From Lachnospiraceae bacterium (lineage in GTDB: Bacteria > Bacillota > Clostridia > Lachnospirales > Lachnospiraceae), in contig CAJTEE010000008.1 of the NCBI GenBank assembly GCA_910575275.1, positions 23,525 to 87,524 of the forward strand: a DNA stretch of 64,000 bases, read 5' to 3'. Positions 17,656 to 26,283 of the stretch are shown here, one piece after another. The notes under the pieces were generated by a model. It was not told the DNA's origin. It ran no database searches and saw only the letters and a program-made list of their open reading frames with translations. A program made the position numbers and the translations under genes. Within the stretch, counting starts at the first letter, position 1. The number at the start of each line of letters is the position of its first letter.

Positions 17656-18681
17656 AAAAAATTTAGTAATTGATTTTTGGCGCTTGGTATTTTCCATTAT
17701 TATAGTGTTATATCATACTGTTTATTTTAAAGAGTGCTGCGGATATTTCCCCATCTTTAGAAATGGTTATATCGGAGTGGAATTTTTTTGCATCGTATCA
17801 GGATTTTTAATGGTGAAATCTTCTTATAAAGTTGATCCACATGCCGCCCTTGCTGGTAAGGAAACAATCCGATTTTTATTAAGAAAAATAAGATCAATTT
17901 TGCCATATTGGATTTTTGCCAGTTTTCTATGCCTGGGAATCCGCCTTTTGGGAATAGAAAGTGGTTATAAGGCGATGGAAGATATCTTTTTTTCGATTTG
18001 GAGCTTTTTATTTTTACAAAAAAGTGGTTTGGCCCCATTTGCGTTGGTAAATGTCGGCTGGTATGTTTCTTCTATGTTAATGTGTATGCTTATATTATAC
18101 CCTCTATGTGTAAGAAATCGAGACATATTCATACATGTTTTAAGCCCGGCTGTCTCCATTTGTATCTATTCCCTTTTTTCACTGCGATATAGACATATCG
18201 CGATTGGTACAGACTGGTATAGCTTTATTAACAGCGGAACACTTCGTGTATGCGGAGGGCTGTGTTTAGGGGGGGGGGGGTATATGCAACGAGCCAATAT
18301 CTGTCTGAGCTGTCCTTCTCCCATATGCAGAGGGTACTCCTTACAAGTGTTGAATGGCTCTGTATGATAAGCTCGATATTTCTTATCTGGCATGCTCAAA
18401 ATTCCTACTGGGATTTTATTATAATATTTTTAATGTCAATTTCATTGTCTATTATATTTAGTCAAAAAAGCTACACAAGAAATATCATAAAATGTAAAAA
18501 TGGAGAGTTCAGTATAGCACTTTATTTGTGCCAGGCTCCGGTACTGGCATTTTTTACAAAATATAGGTTTGAACTATCATTTGTACACATGCTGGGACTT
18601 TATTTTTTCCTTACAATGGGTTTAGCCGTTTTTATCTTTTGCCTTGTAAGAGTATATAGACGGGCCAAACTATCAATATAG
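17645..18681 (+). CDS. OafA-type membrane acyltransferase, frame-broken at a poly-G tract (phase OFF)
   Basis: An acyltransferase_3 family membrane protein with IVLYHTVYF (catalytic His) and GYIGVEFFCIVSGFLM in the first helices. It would O-acylate sugars of the surface glycan. With 12 G at 18269-18280 the frame stops at 18367 (240 residues). The rest of the protein continues in another frame to 18681. A tract of 10 or 13 G would join them into 344 or 345 residues, and at 10 G the junction LGGGVYATS aligns exactly with LGGTVFAIS of the intact paralogue downstream. A sequencing error in the homopolymer is the alternative. GGAGG precedes the ATG at 17645. Confidence 0.82.
18269..18280 (+). repeat. 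Poly-G tract 1 (12 G) in acyltransferase 1
   Basis: Twelve consecutive G flanked by TTTA and TATA inside the acyltransferase gene. The upstream frame reads tta-ggg and the downstream frame reads gta-tat. In-frame joining therefore needs a number of G equal to 1 modulo 3, which 12 is not. Confidence 0.95.
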
Positions 18682-18715
18682 AAAGCCCAAACTGTAGGAT
18701 GTGAGAGGTTTAATA

Positions 18716-19783
18716 ATGGGAATGACAAGAAACTGGGCGCTTGATTTTTGGAAGCTGGTATTTTGTTTTGTTATAATATTGTATCATTCCGTATATTTTA
18801 AGGGAGAAAGTGGTTTCTCCCTTTTCCGGGGTGGTTATATAGGCGTTGAATTTTTTGGAATCGTTTCGGGATATCTGTTAGTGGTAGCGGCACAGAAAAA
18901 ATCCTTCTGTCAATGCCCGGGATCAAAAAGTGAAACGTTTCGCTTTATCTGGCGAAAAATAGTCAGCTTTGCGCCTTATTGGCTGCTTATCAGTTTCATA
19001 AACTTTTGCCTGAAGGTAAGCGACATCAGAACAATCAAAGCCTTTTTCAAACTTTTGGTGAGTTCTACGTGGGGACTGGCTTTTTTAGGTATGTCCGGGA
19101 TTGGTAAGGAATCTATGCTGATAGGAGTCGGCTGGTACATTTCCTCCATGCTTCTTGCTTCCTTAATTTTGTATCCCCTTTGTTTCTATAACAGCAAGGT
19201 TTACACAGAAATTTTTTGTCCGTTGTTTTCTCTGCTCATTTTTGGCTTCTTCTCTCAAAGCTATGGAACTTTATCCCGGGTGTCACAGTGGTATGGCATA
19301 ATGTATTCAGGAACACTGAGGCTGATTGCAGATATGGCACTGGGAGGGACTGTATTTGCCATATCCGAAAAAATAAAACGGATGCAATTTACCAAATTTG
19401 AGAAACGTTTATTTGCCATAATCGAAAATACAGGTTTTATTCTTATCCTATGGATCATCAGTTTTAAATGGGAAAGCACGTATGACTTTTTAATCGTTTT
19501 GATATATGCCGTCTGCATTGCTTTGCTATGCAGTCAGGTCAGCTCCGTCAATCGGTTCTTTAATGAAAAATGGTTAAAATATGCGGGGAGCCTGAGCCTG
19601 GTTTTGTATCTGGCCCAAAGTACAACGACCAATATCCTCTTAAAATGGAATCTGGGAATCGGATATTGGAAAACAACTGCTCTGTATGTTTTTATGACAG
19701 TGCTCCTATCACAGACCATCCTGTCATTGGTCAATCGAATGAGGAAAAAACTATGCTGCCAAATGCAAGAAAAGAACGAATAA
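18716..19783 (+). CDS. OafA-type membrane acyltransferase (intact)
   Basis: A 355-residue acyltransferase_3 family protein with about ten hydrophobic segments. It has IILYHSVYF (catalytic His) and GYIGVEFFGIVSGYLL, then a central VGWYISSMLLASLILYP. It is closely similar along its length to the frame-broken gene just upstream and has no G tract at the matching site (ALGGTVFAI). It would acylate the surface polysaccharide from the cytoplasmic membrane. ATG 18716 is chosen because GAGAGG lies 7 bases upstream; a GTG at 18701 is in frame. Its end overlaps the next acyltransferase start by 31 bases. Confidence 0.85.
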   Translation: MGMTRNWALDFWKLVFCFVIILYHSVYFKGESGFSLFRGGYIGVEFFGIVSGYLLVVAAQKKSFCQCPGSKSETFRFIWRKIVSFAPYWLLISFINFCLKVSDIRTIKAFFKLLVSSTWGLAFLGMSGIGKESMLIGVGWYISSMLLASLILYPLCFYNSKVYTEIFCPLFSLLIFGFFSQSYGTLSRVSQWYGIMYSGTLRLIADMALGGTVFAISEKIKRMQFTKFEKRLFAIIENTGFILILWIISFKWESTYDFLIVLIYAVCIALLCSQVSSVNRFFNEKWLKYAGSLSLVLYLAQSTTTNILLKWNLGIGYWKTTALYVFMTVLLSQTILSLVNRMRKKLCCQMQEKNE

Positions 19784-20848
19784 ATGCATTACAATTTGTG
19801 TTTTGTATCATGATTCTGGTATATCACTCCAATAAATTTGGGGGAGGCTCTGTATATTTTGCAAAGGGCTGGTACATCGGATTCGAATTTTTCTTTCTGA
19901 CATCAGGATTCTTTTTAACAGAGTTCATAGAAAGAATGTATGAACACATACAAGATCTGAACGTTTGGGATATTCTTAAACGAAAAATCAAAAAGGTCTA
20001 TCCGTGCTTTTTCTTATCCGCTTTGGCAGGGCTGGCAGGAAATGCCGCAGTAAAATACTCCAAGGGAGCCGCTCTGTCTCAAATAGCAGAAGAAAGTGTA
20101 GAGTCTTTCGGAAACTTGCTGTTGCTGGAAATGACAGGAATTAAATTAGGGGGGGGGGGGTATAAAGCCGCCCGGGGCCTGGTTCTTGTCTGCCCTGATT
20201 CTTTCAAGCTTTATCTTTTTAACTTTTTATAAGTTTGCCGGACAACGATTCAGTGATGTTTTAGCGTTTGGCATCTGTATCACATTTTTGGGATTTTTTA
20301 ATCAGCGTTATGGTATGCTTCATAAAACACATGACTGGATGCTTTTTACATATTCGGGAGTGGTGAGAGCGACCGGTGAACTGTTTTTTGGCTGTGTTTG
20401 CTATACGCTGAGCCGAAAAATAGCCTCTTTTAGATTGGGCCGGACCGAACAGTGCTTTTTCCGAATCGCTGAAAATACTTGTTTTATCGCTGTCATATTT
20501 ACTTCATGGTTTATCGCATTTTCCAGTATGGATTTTATTTATCTCATCGTATTGGCTCTGGGTATAGCCATATGCTTTGGAGTTGAACAAAAAAGCTGGC
20601 GGCCTGAAAAAATATTGGCAGCCCTCGGTAGAGAATTGAGCCTTTCTCTTTATTTGAATCACTTGTGGATTCTTTATATCATAAAAGATATCCATATATC
20701 CAAAAACACAAAAATCACAGTTTGGATTTTGTTAACAGTTCTTGTTTCGATATCCATACGAAAAATCGGTCAAAAACTGAACATACTAATACATAGATAC
20801 GTTTCTTACAGAGGGAAAATTTTGACAGAATCAGAAAAGAAGGGATAG
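19753..20848 (+). CDS. OafA-type membrane acyltransferase, frame-broken at a poly-G tract (phase OFF)
   Basis: The third acyltransferase_3 gene, more diverged, with MILVYHSNKF (catalytic His) and WYIGFEFFFLTSGFFL in the N-terminal part. With 12 G at 20149-20160 translation stops at 20232 (159 residues). The downstream frame encodes GIKPPGAWFLSALIL, matching VGWYISSMLLASLIL of the intact paralogue, and runs open to 20848. Eleven or eight G would restore a 364- or 363-residue protein. GAGG lies 8 bases before the ATG, which sits inside the previous gene's end. The alternative is a fixed mutation or a homopolymer base-call error. Confidence 0.82.
20149..20160 (+). repeat. Poly-G tract 2 (12 G) in acyltransferase 3
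   Basis: Twelve G flanked by ATTA and TATA. The upstream frame reads tta-ggg; the downstream frame reads ggt-ata-aag. In-frame joining needs a G number equal to 2 modulo 3 (11, for example), so the gene is one base out of phase here. Confidence 0.95.
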
Positions 20849-20853
20849 AAAAG

Positions 20854-21642
20854 ATGGATCTGTTTATTCGCAGACTAAAAAGTTTTTGGTACTATAAGGA
20901 TCTGCTAAAGCAGTTGGTTGTCAGGGATGTTAAGTTAAAATACAGAAGAAGTTTTTTGGGATATGTTTGGAGCGTCCTAAACCCGCTTCTTATTATGACG
21001 GTTATGTCCATTGTCTTTTCTACTATGTTTAAAAAAAATATAGAGAACTTTCCTGTGTATCTCTTTACAGGTCAATTGCTGTTTAATTTTATGAATACAT
21101 CCACCCATCAGGCAATCAGTTCGATAACCGGAAGCGGCGCGTTGCTAAAGAAAGCCTATGTTCCCAAATATATTTTTACCGTAGCTAAAATTACCAGCGG
21201 ATTGGTGGACTTCTTTTTCTCATTGGGCGCTTTGCTGCTTGTAATGATTGTGACACGAGCTCCCTTTAGCTGGCACAACCTGCTTTTTATTGTGGTTGCA
21301 TTTCAGTTGTATCTCTTTTGCCTGGGGCTTGGTTTATTTCTTGCACAGGCCAATGTTTTTTTTCGGGATATCCAATATATCTATAATGCCGTCACAACTG
21401 CGTGGATGTATCTGACGCCTATTTTCTATCCGGTTGAGTCAATCAATGAAAGACTTCTGTGGTTTATTAAACATTTTAATCCGATGTATTTTTATGTCGG
21501 GCAGTTTCGCGACCTGGTCTATTATAACACACTGCCAGGCCCTAAAATAACGTTTGCCGGATGGGCAACCGCATTTTTAATGCTGGGAATCGGAACGTGG
21601 AGTTTTTTGAGGAGTCAGGATCGATTTATCTTATATATATAA
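20854..21642 (+). CDS. ABC-2 type polysaccharide export permease (Wzm/TagG-like)
   Basis: A 262-residue permease with six predicted helices. The N-terminus DVKLKYRRSFLGYVWSVLNPL is the conserved amphipathic start of Wzm/TagG/RfbA-type exporters, and YLTPIFYPVESI near residue 190 is the family's second hallmark. It forms the channel that flips the lipid-linked glycan across the membrane, powered by the ATPase encoded 16 bases downstream. Presence of this system and no Wzx/Wzy in view points to ABC-dependent glycan assembly. Confidence 0.9.
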   Translation: MDLFIRRLKSFWYYKDLLKQLVVRDVKLKYRRSFLGYVWSVLNPLLIMTVMSIVFSTMFKKNIENFPVYLFTGQLLFNFMNTSTHQAISSITGSGALLKKAYVPKYIFTVAKITSGLVDFFFSLGALLLVMIVTRAPFSWHNLLFIVVAFQLYLFCLGLGLFLAQANVFFRDIQYIYNAVTTAWMYLTPIFYPVESINERLLWFIKHFNPMYFYVGQFRDLVYYNTLPGPKITFAGWATAFLMLGIGTWSFLRSQDRFILYI

Positions 21643-21658
21643 GACCGGGAGGAACTTT

Positions 21659-22396
21659 ATGAATACGCGGGTTATGATCGATGTAGATCATGTGACGATA
21701 CGTTTTAATAAAAGTACCGAAAAGATTGACAATCTAAAAGAATATGCGATTAAGTTAATGAAGCGTGAACTGATGTTCCAGGAATTTTTGGCCGTAAAAG
21801 ATGTGTCCTTTCAGGTAAAAAAAGGAGAGGCTTGGGGGCTGATTGGAAAAAACGGTTCCGGAAAGTCCACGCTTTTAAAAGCGGTAAGCGGCATTATGAA
21901 GCCATATATGGGCAGTATTGCGGTGAATGGAAGTGTTGCTCCCCTGATCGAGTTGGGCGCCGGTTTTGACGGGAATATGACGGCCCGTGAAAATATTTAT
22001 TTAAACGGCTGCGTCCTTGGACACACAGAAAAATATATGGCGGACCATTTTGACGAAATTGTTGATTTTGCAGAAATCGGGGACTTTTTGGATTCTCCGA
22101 TCAAAAATTTTTCGTCCGGTATGACTGCACGCCTGGGATTTGCGATTGCAACAATGGTTCGTCCGGAAATCTTGATCGTGGATGAAATATTGGCTGTCGG
22201 AGATTTTAAATTCAGAGAAAAGTGTCAGGAAAGGATGAACCGCATGCTCAGCGGCGGGACCACCTTATTATTTGTCTCACATAATATCGAAGAAGTGAAA
22301 AAGCTGTGCGATCATGCCATATGGCTTGAAAAAGGAAACGCCGTTATGACAGGAAATGCCCAAGACGTATGTGATGAATATTTAGCAAGGGGATAG
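21659..22396 (+). CDS. ABC exporter ATPase (Wzt/TagH-like)
   Basis: A 245-residue ATP-binding subunit. The Walker A motif is GKNGSGKST, the signature is FSSGMTARLGF, Walker B is ILIVDEILAVGD and the H-loop is VSHNIEEV. The order and the LIELGAGFDGNMTARENIYLNG segment are typical of Wzt/TagH polysaccharide exporters. It lacks the C-terminal carbohydrate-binding domain of some Wzt proteins, so recognition of a capped chain end is not expected. GGGAGGAA precedes the ATG. Confidence 0.92.
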   Translation: MNTRVMIDVDHVTIRFNKSTEKIDNLKEYAIKLMKRELMFQEFLAVKDVSFQVKKGEAWGLIGKNGSGKSTLLKAVSGIMKPYMGSIAVNGSVAPLIELGAGFDGNMTARENIYLNGCVLGHTEKYMADHFDEIVDFAEIGDFLDSPIKNFSSGMTARLGFAIATMVRPEILIVDEILAVGDFKFREKCQERMNRMLSGGTTLLFVSHNIEEVKKLCDHAIWLEKGNAVMTGNAQDVCDEYLARG

Positions 22397-22401
22397 GAAC
22401 A

Positions 22402-23445
22402 ATGAATTTTAATATGGAAACTTTAAAACACGGAAGGCAAACCTATGTGATTGCCGAAATGTCTGCCAATCACGCTGGCAGCATGGAACGTGCCAAGGAG
22501 ATTATTTGGGCGGCCCGGGAAGCTGGTGCGGACTGTATCAAGATTCAGACATACACGGCAGATACCTTAACAATCAACTGCGACAATCCGTATTTTCATA
22601 TTGGAAGCGGTACATGGGAAGGTGAAAACCTGTACCATCTTTATGAAAAAGCCTACACGCCCTGGGAATGGCAGGCCGAATTAAAAAGAGAGGCCGAAAA
22701 AGCCGGGATCGATTTCCTCTCCACGCCGTTTGACCGTACCTCTGTGGATTTCCTTGAAACGATCGGAATTGAATTTTATAAGATCGCTTCGTTTGAATTG
22801 GTCGATATTCCGCTGATTGAATATGTTGCTTCTAAAGGGAAGCCGATCGTATTGTCTACCGGGATGGGAACATTGGAGGAGATTGAAGATGCGGTTTCTG
22901 CCATAAGAAGACAAGGAAACGAACAGATTGTCTTGCTGCGGTGTGCCAGTGCATATCCGGCTGTTTCAGATGAGATGAATTTGTTGACCATGCAGGACAT
23001 GCGGCAACGCTTTTCAACACTTGTCGGCTTATCGGATCATTCAATGGGGGCTGTTGCCGCGGTGACAGCGGTTGCCTTAGGCGCCAACGTGATTGAAAAG
23101 CATTTCTGCTTAAGCCGTTCGATTGCAAACCCGGATGCTTCTTTTTCCATGGAACCTGCCGAATTTGCACAGATGGTACAGGATATTCGCACAGCAGAGC
23201 GGGCAATCGGTGAAGTCAAGTATGGCCCAACCAGCCAGGAGAGGGGAAGCCTGATATTTCGCAGATCCATCTTTACGGTAAAAGCGGTAAAGAAAGGAGA
23301 ACGATTCACGGAAGAAAACATTCGGGTTATACGGCCGGGATTTGGATTAAAGCCAAAGGAGATGCAGAAGGTTATCGGAAAACGTGCAAAAATGGATTTG
23401 GATTATGGCACTCCTTTATCGTGGGAGGCTGTAGATGAAGCATAA
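22402..23445 (+). CDS. pseI: Pseudaminic acid synthase, PseI-like
   Basis: A 347-residue NeuB-family synthase with an N-terminal TIM barrel and a C-terminal SAF (antifreeze-like) domain. Seen are VIAEMSANHAGSMERA, KIQTYTADTLTI, FLSTPFD, VLSTGMGTLEEIEDAV, GLSDHSMG and the SAF segment RRSIFTVKAVKKGERFTEENI. It condenses a 6-deoxy-2,4-diamino-altrose derivative with phosphoenolpyruvate. The Q-T-Y-T-A-D and SANH patterns fit PseI better than NeuB or LegI. It follows the exporter ATPase by five bases and overlaps the next gene. Confidence 0.9.
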   Translation: MNFNMETLKHGRQTYVIAEMSANHAGSMERAKEIIWAAREAGADCIKIQTYTADTLTINCDNPYFHIGSGTWEGENLYHLYEKAYTPWEWQAELKREAEKAGIDFLSTPFDRTSVDFLETIGIEFYKIASFELVDIPLIEYVASKGKPIVLSTGMGTLEEIEDAVSAIRRQGNEQIVLLRCASAYPAVSDEMNLLTMQDMRQRFSTLVGLSDHSMGAVAAVTAVALGANVIEKHFCLSRSIANPDASFSMEPAEFAQMVQDIRTAERAIGEVKYGPTSQERGSLIFRRSIFTVKAVKKGERFTEENIRVIRPGFGLKPKEMQKVIGKRAKMDLDYGTPLSWEAVDEA

Positions 23446-23965
23446 GGAAAAAAATCAATCCCTTTTTTTACGACGTGCCGTTTGGGAAGACTGTGCGTTT
23501 CTGCTTCAATTAGCGAATGATGACGAATGCAGAAAGAGCTCCTTTAACCAGGATAAAATCAGCCTGGACACTCATATAAAGTGGCTGAAACAGGTTTTAT
23601 GTTCGGAGACAGTTAAACTATATATTTTAATGGATCAAACTGAGGCAATCGGGCAGGGCCGACTGGAGCTGCTGGAAAATAGATGCAGGATCAGCTACAG
23701 CATCATTCCAAAGCGCCGTGGAGGCGGTTATGGAAAAGAATTGATATGGCTATTATGTCATGCAATGCTGCGGGATTTTTCGAACTGCAGTGTTTGCTAT
23801 GGAGAGGTATTAAAGACGAATGTGGCCTCACAAAAAGTATTTGAGGATCTGGGTTATTTGGCTGTTAATGAAACAGAAAAATATATGATTTATGAAAAAA
23901 ATGTTTTTGATGTGAAGAAATTCGTAGATATGCCCCAATATAGGGGGGGGGGGTACTTATTCTAA
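23435..23965 (+). CDS. PseH-like GNAT N-acetyltransferase ending at a poly-G tract
   Basis: A 176-residue GNAT protein: LFLRRAVWEDCAFLLQLAND at the N-terminus, then IISYSI-like strand beta-4, RRGGGYGKEL as the acetyl-CoA loop, and KTNVASQKVFEDLGY at the C-terminal side. Between pseI and pseG it is the natural candidate for PseH, which acetylates the 4-amino group of the UDP-sugar. In this sequence it terminates 10 bases after an 11-G tract. With 9 or 12 G it would run on into the formyltransferase domain encoded next (about 364-365 residues in all). The GNAT domain looks complete in either state. Confidence 0.8.
   Translation: MKHKEKNQSLFLRRAVWEDCAFLLQLANDDECRKSSFNQDKISLDTHIKWLKQVLCSETVKLYILMDQTEAIGQGRLELLENRCRISYSIIPKRRGGGYGKELIWLLCHAMLRDFSNCSVCYGEVLKTNVASQKVFEDLGYLAVNETEKYMIYEKNVFDVKKFVDMPQYRGGGYLF
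23943..23953 (+). repeat. Poly-G tract 3 (11 G) at GNAT/formyltransferase junction
   Basis: Eleven G flanked by TATA and TACT. The upstream frame reads tat-agg; the downstream frame reads gta-ctt-att. Joining needs a multiple of three G (9 or 12), so with 11 the GNAT ends at TAA 23963-23965 and the downstream domain is out of frame. Confidence 0.95.
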
Positions 23966-24531
23966 GTAATAATAGAAATTCAATAAAACTGGAACAATGG
24001 TTGAGAGAGCAGGGAGAGAACGTTTATTATTACAGTGGCAAATTAACAAAGGAGCAAGTCCGTTACTTATCACCAAAGCTTGTAATTAGTTACAATTATA
24101 AATATATCATTCCAGAAGAAATTATACGCTGCATTGATGGTCAAATTTTAAATCTTCATATTTCATATTTGCCATGGAATCGAGGCTCCGATCCTAATTT
24201 TTGGAGCTTTGTAGATAATACGCCAAAGGGAATTACCATTCATCGGCTTTCTGTACAGTTAGACCAGGGAGAGATTCTATTGCAGCAAGAATTTTCTTTT
24301 GATGAAACAGTTGAGACATTTAGAACCACGTACGAACAATTAAACGATGGAATTGTGAAGCTGTTTCAAGAAAATTTTATAGACATATTGAATCATAAAA
24401 TCAAATCTTACCCACAGAGGGGAACAGGAACCTTCCATACCCGTAGGGATCGGGAAGTTTTTTTAGATGGTCAGGAGTTGGATTGGAAAGAAACAATTGG
24501 TGATTTCAAAAAAAGAATGAATTTACAGTAG
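23953..24531 (+). CDS. Formyltransferase-family domain without its own start codon (phase OFF)
   Basis: The frame beginning at the 3' edge of the G tract reads VLILSNNRNS, the usual first strand of formyltransferase-fold proteins. NLHISYLPWNRGSDPN follows (Asn and His of the catalytic triad), and LDQGEIL supplies the likely catalytic Asp. It would transfer a formyl group from N10-formyltetrahydrofolate to an amino sugar. No ATG or GTG with a ribosome-binding site lies near the domain start; a TTG at 24001 would cut off the first strand. It therefore seems to depend on read-through from the GNAT gene after a tract-length change. N-formylated pseudaminic acid derivatives are known in other bacteria. 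Confidence 0.75.
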   Translation, partial: VLILSNNRNSIKLEQWLREQGENVYYYSGKLTKEQVRYLSPKLVISYNYKYIIPEEIIRCIDGQILNLHISYLPWNRGSDPNFWSFVDNTPKGITIHRLSVQLDQGEILLQQEFSFDETVETFRTTYEQLNDGIVKLFQENFIDILNHKIKSYPQRGTGTFHTRRDREVFLDGQELDWKETIGDFKKRMNLQ

Positions 24532-24542
24532 GATGGGGAGAT

Positions 24543-25574
24543 ATGCAATATATTCGCGCGGACGCAAATGAATGGATCGGAACAGGGCACGTGATGAGAT
24601 GCCTTTCAATTGCAAAAGAATTACGCAGCCATCAGGAGGAGACGGTTTTTCTTACTGCCGATTCGTACTCCTCCGAGTTGATTTCCGAGCACGGTTTTCC
24701 GTTTGTGTGTTTATCTTCCGTCTGGAATGACTTGGAGCAAGAAACGGAAGCAATGATCCAAGTCATAGTCAAGGAGAAAATATCCCGGCTGCTGATTGAC
24801 TCTTATTTTGTAACAAAAGCTTACTTAGAAACAATTGGCAAGTATACAAAAATAATTTATATAGACGATTTGAATCGTTTTATCTATCCGGTGGACTTTT
24901 TAGTCAACTATAATTTTTATGCCGAGGATCTGCGCTATCCTTTCAGATACCGGGAAGTCGGGTTAAAAACAAAATTTATTTTAGGAAGCCGGTATGCGCC
25001 ATTGAGGAAAGAATTTTCTTCTGTCAAAAGGACGATCAATCGGGAAGCTTCAAAAATATTAATCAGTACCGGCGGAACGGATCAATACAATGTCGCGGGA
25101 ATGCTCCTTTCTGTTTTAAGCGAGCAGATATGGTTTGAGAATTATGATTACTATATTATTGTCGGAAAGTATAATAACAATAGAGAAAAATTAAAATTGC
25201 AATGGGGACATAGAAACAATGTTCATTTCCTGTATAACATAACTAACCTTGCCGATTATATGAAAACCTGTGACATTGCAATAACAGCCGGCGGCGTCAC
25301 TACCTATGAGCTTTGTGCCTGCGGAATCCCATCTATTATGTACACGTTGGCAGATAATCAGATTGATATTGCAAAAACGGTTTCGGAGCGGAATTTGATT
25401 CCCTGGGCAGGAGATGTAAGGAAAGAGGCGGGCACATGTATGGAGACGGTTGTACGGTATGTAGAGTTATTTTCTCAAAACTATAGTTTAAGGGAGAGAA
25501 TCTGCAACGATATGCAGAAGACCGTTGACGGCAATGGTATAATGAGGCTTGCGAAAATCCTGTTAACGGCTTAA
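24543..25574 (+). CDS. pseG: UDP-2,4-diacetamido-2,4,6-trideoxy-altrose hydrolase, PseG-like
   Basis: A 343-residue GT-B-like hydrolase. The N-terminus RADANEWIGTGHVMRCLSIA is the PseG hallmark (with the GTGH catalytic His), and ISTGGTDQYN and ITAGGVTTYELCACGIPSI form the nucleotide-binding C-terminal domain. It removes UDP from the sugar before PseI condensation. GGGGAG precedes the ATG. It is the last gene of the locus that is clearly intact. Confidence 0.88.
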   Translation: MQYIRADANEWIGTGHVMRCLSIAKELRSHQEETVFLTADSYSSELISEHGFPFVCLSSVWNDLEQETEAMIQVIVKEKISRLLIDSYFVTKAYLETIGKYTKIIYIDDLNRFIYPVDFLVNYNFYAEDLRYPFRYREVGLKTKFILGSRYAPLRKEFSSVKRTINREASKILISTGGTDQYNVAGMLLSVLSEQIWFENYDYYIIVGKYNNNREKLKLQWGHRNNVHFLYNITNLADYMKTCDIAITAGGVTTYELCACGIPSIMYTLADNQIDIAKTVSERNLIPWAGDVRKEAGTCMETVVRYVELFSQNYSLRERICNDMQKTVDGNGIMRLAKILLTA

Positions 25575-25596
25575 ACTTTATAAAAGGAATTTTTTC

Positions 25597-26283
25597 ATGA
25601 GGCTTCGTATCCTAATCCAGGCCATGCATATAAAAAACTGGATTAAAACTGGTTTGATATTTATACCGATCATTTTTGCGGGAGTGCTTTTTGATGGCAA
25701 TAATCTAGTCGTGGCTTGGGAGGGGGCTTAAGCTTTTCCCTTATTTCTTCCTCCATTTCCATAATCAATGATATCAGAGATGCCGAACATGACCGGAAAC
25801 AATCTGAAAAATGCAATTGTCCGATTGCTGCCGGAACGATCACGGTCCAAAAGGCACTGTTAATAAGTGGGATTTATGCTCCGTGTTTTTGGGGGAGGGA
25901 GTATTTTAGGGATTCATGTTTCCAACGGGGGCTACCTGGCAATCTTTTCCGGTGCACTGTTTTTAAGTCTGCGAAAACGCAAGAATGAACCTGTCTATTA
26001 TGGAGATGCGGCTAGGGAATCATTAAAAAACTACACGCTTGAATTTTTGGACAAAGGGATACAGATATTTTTGACCCTGTGTCCGGTCTTCTATTCTTTG
26101 GTATGTGCATCTTACGACACCGTTGCAGTTCAAATGGGCATGAACCTGATATGGACCGCTCCCTTGATCACGCTCATTTGCTTAAAATATTATCTGGATA
26201 TAAGCCATATGCCAGAGGGGATCCTGTATGGATTATTTTTAAGAGAAGTCGTAAAACAAAATAAGAATCTTCTTTTGACATGA
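25597..26283 (+). pseudogene. UbiA-family prenyltransferase, broken
   Basis: Pieces of a UbiA-type membrane prenyltransferase (decaprenyl-phosphate phosphoribosyltransferase-like) occur in three frames. HIKNWIKTGLIFIPIIFAGVLFD starts at the ATG 25597 and stops at 25731. INDIRDAEHDR, the Asp-rich substrate motif, is in the next frame from about 25716. GFMLRVFGGGSILGI and LSLRKRKNE are in a third frame from about 25867 to 26283. The first break is at a G-rich stretch (25718-25726). The second coincides with loss of roughly 60 residues expected by family comparison, so this is real decay rather than a single base-call error. Confidence 0.75.

Noticed and set aside
24001-24531. Formyltransferase as an independent gene starting at TTG 24001
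   Set aside because: That start removes the first conserved strand (VLILSNN) and has no convincing ribosome-binding site; the frame continues back to the G tract.
25883-25898. A second G-rich break in the UbiA-like gene as another phase-variable tract
   Set aside because: The runs are only three to five G broken by A, and roughly 60 residues of the family are missing at that point, so deletion explains the frame change. The G-rich stretch at 25718-25726 is likewise too short and interrupted to count as a switch.
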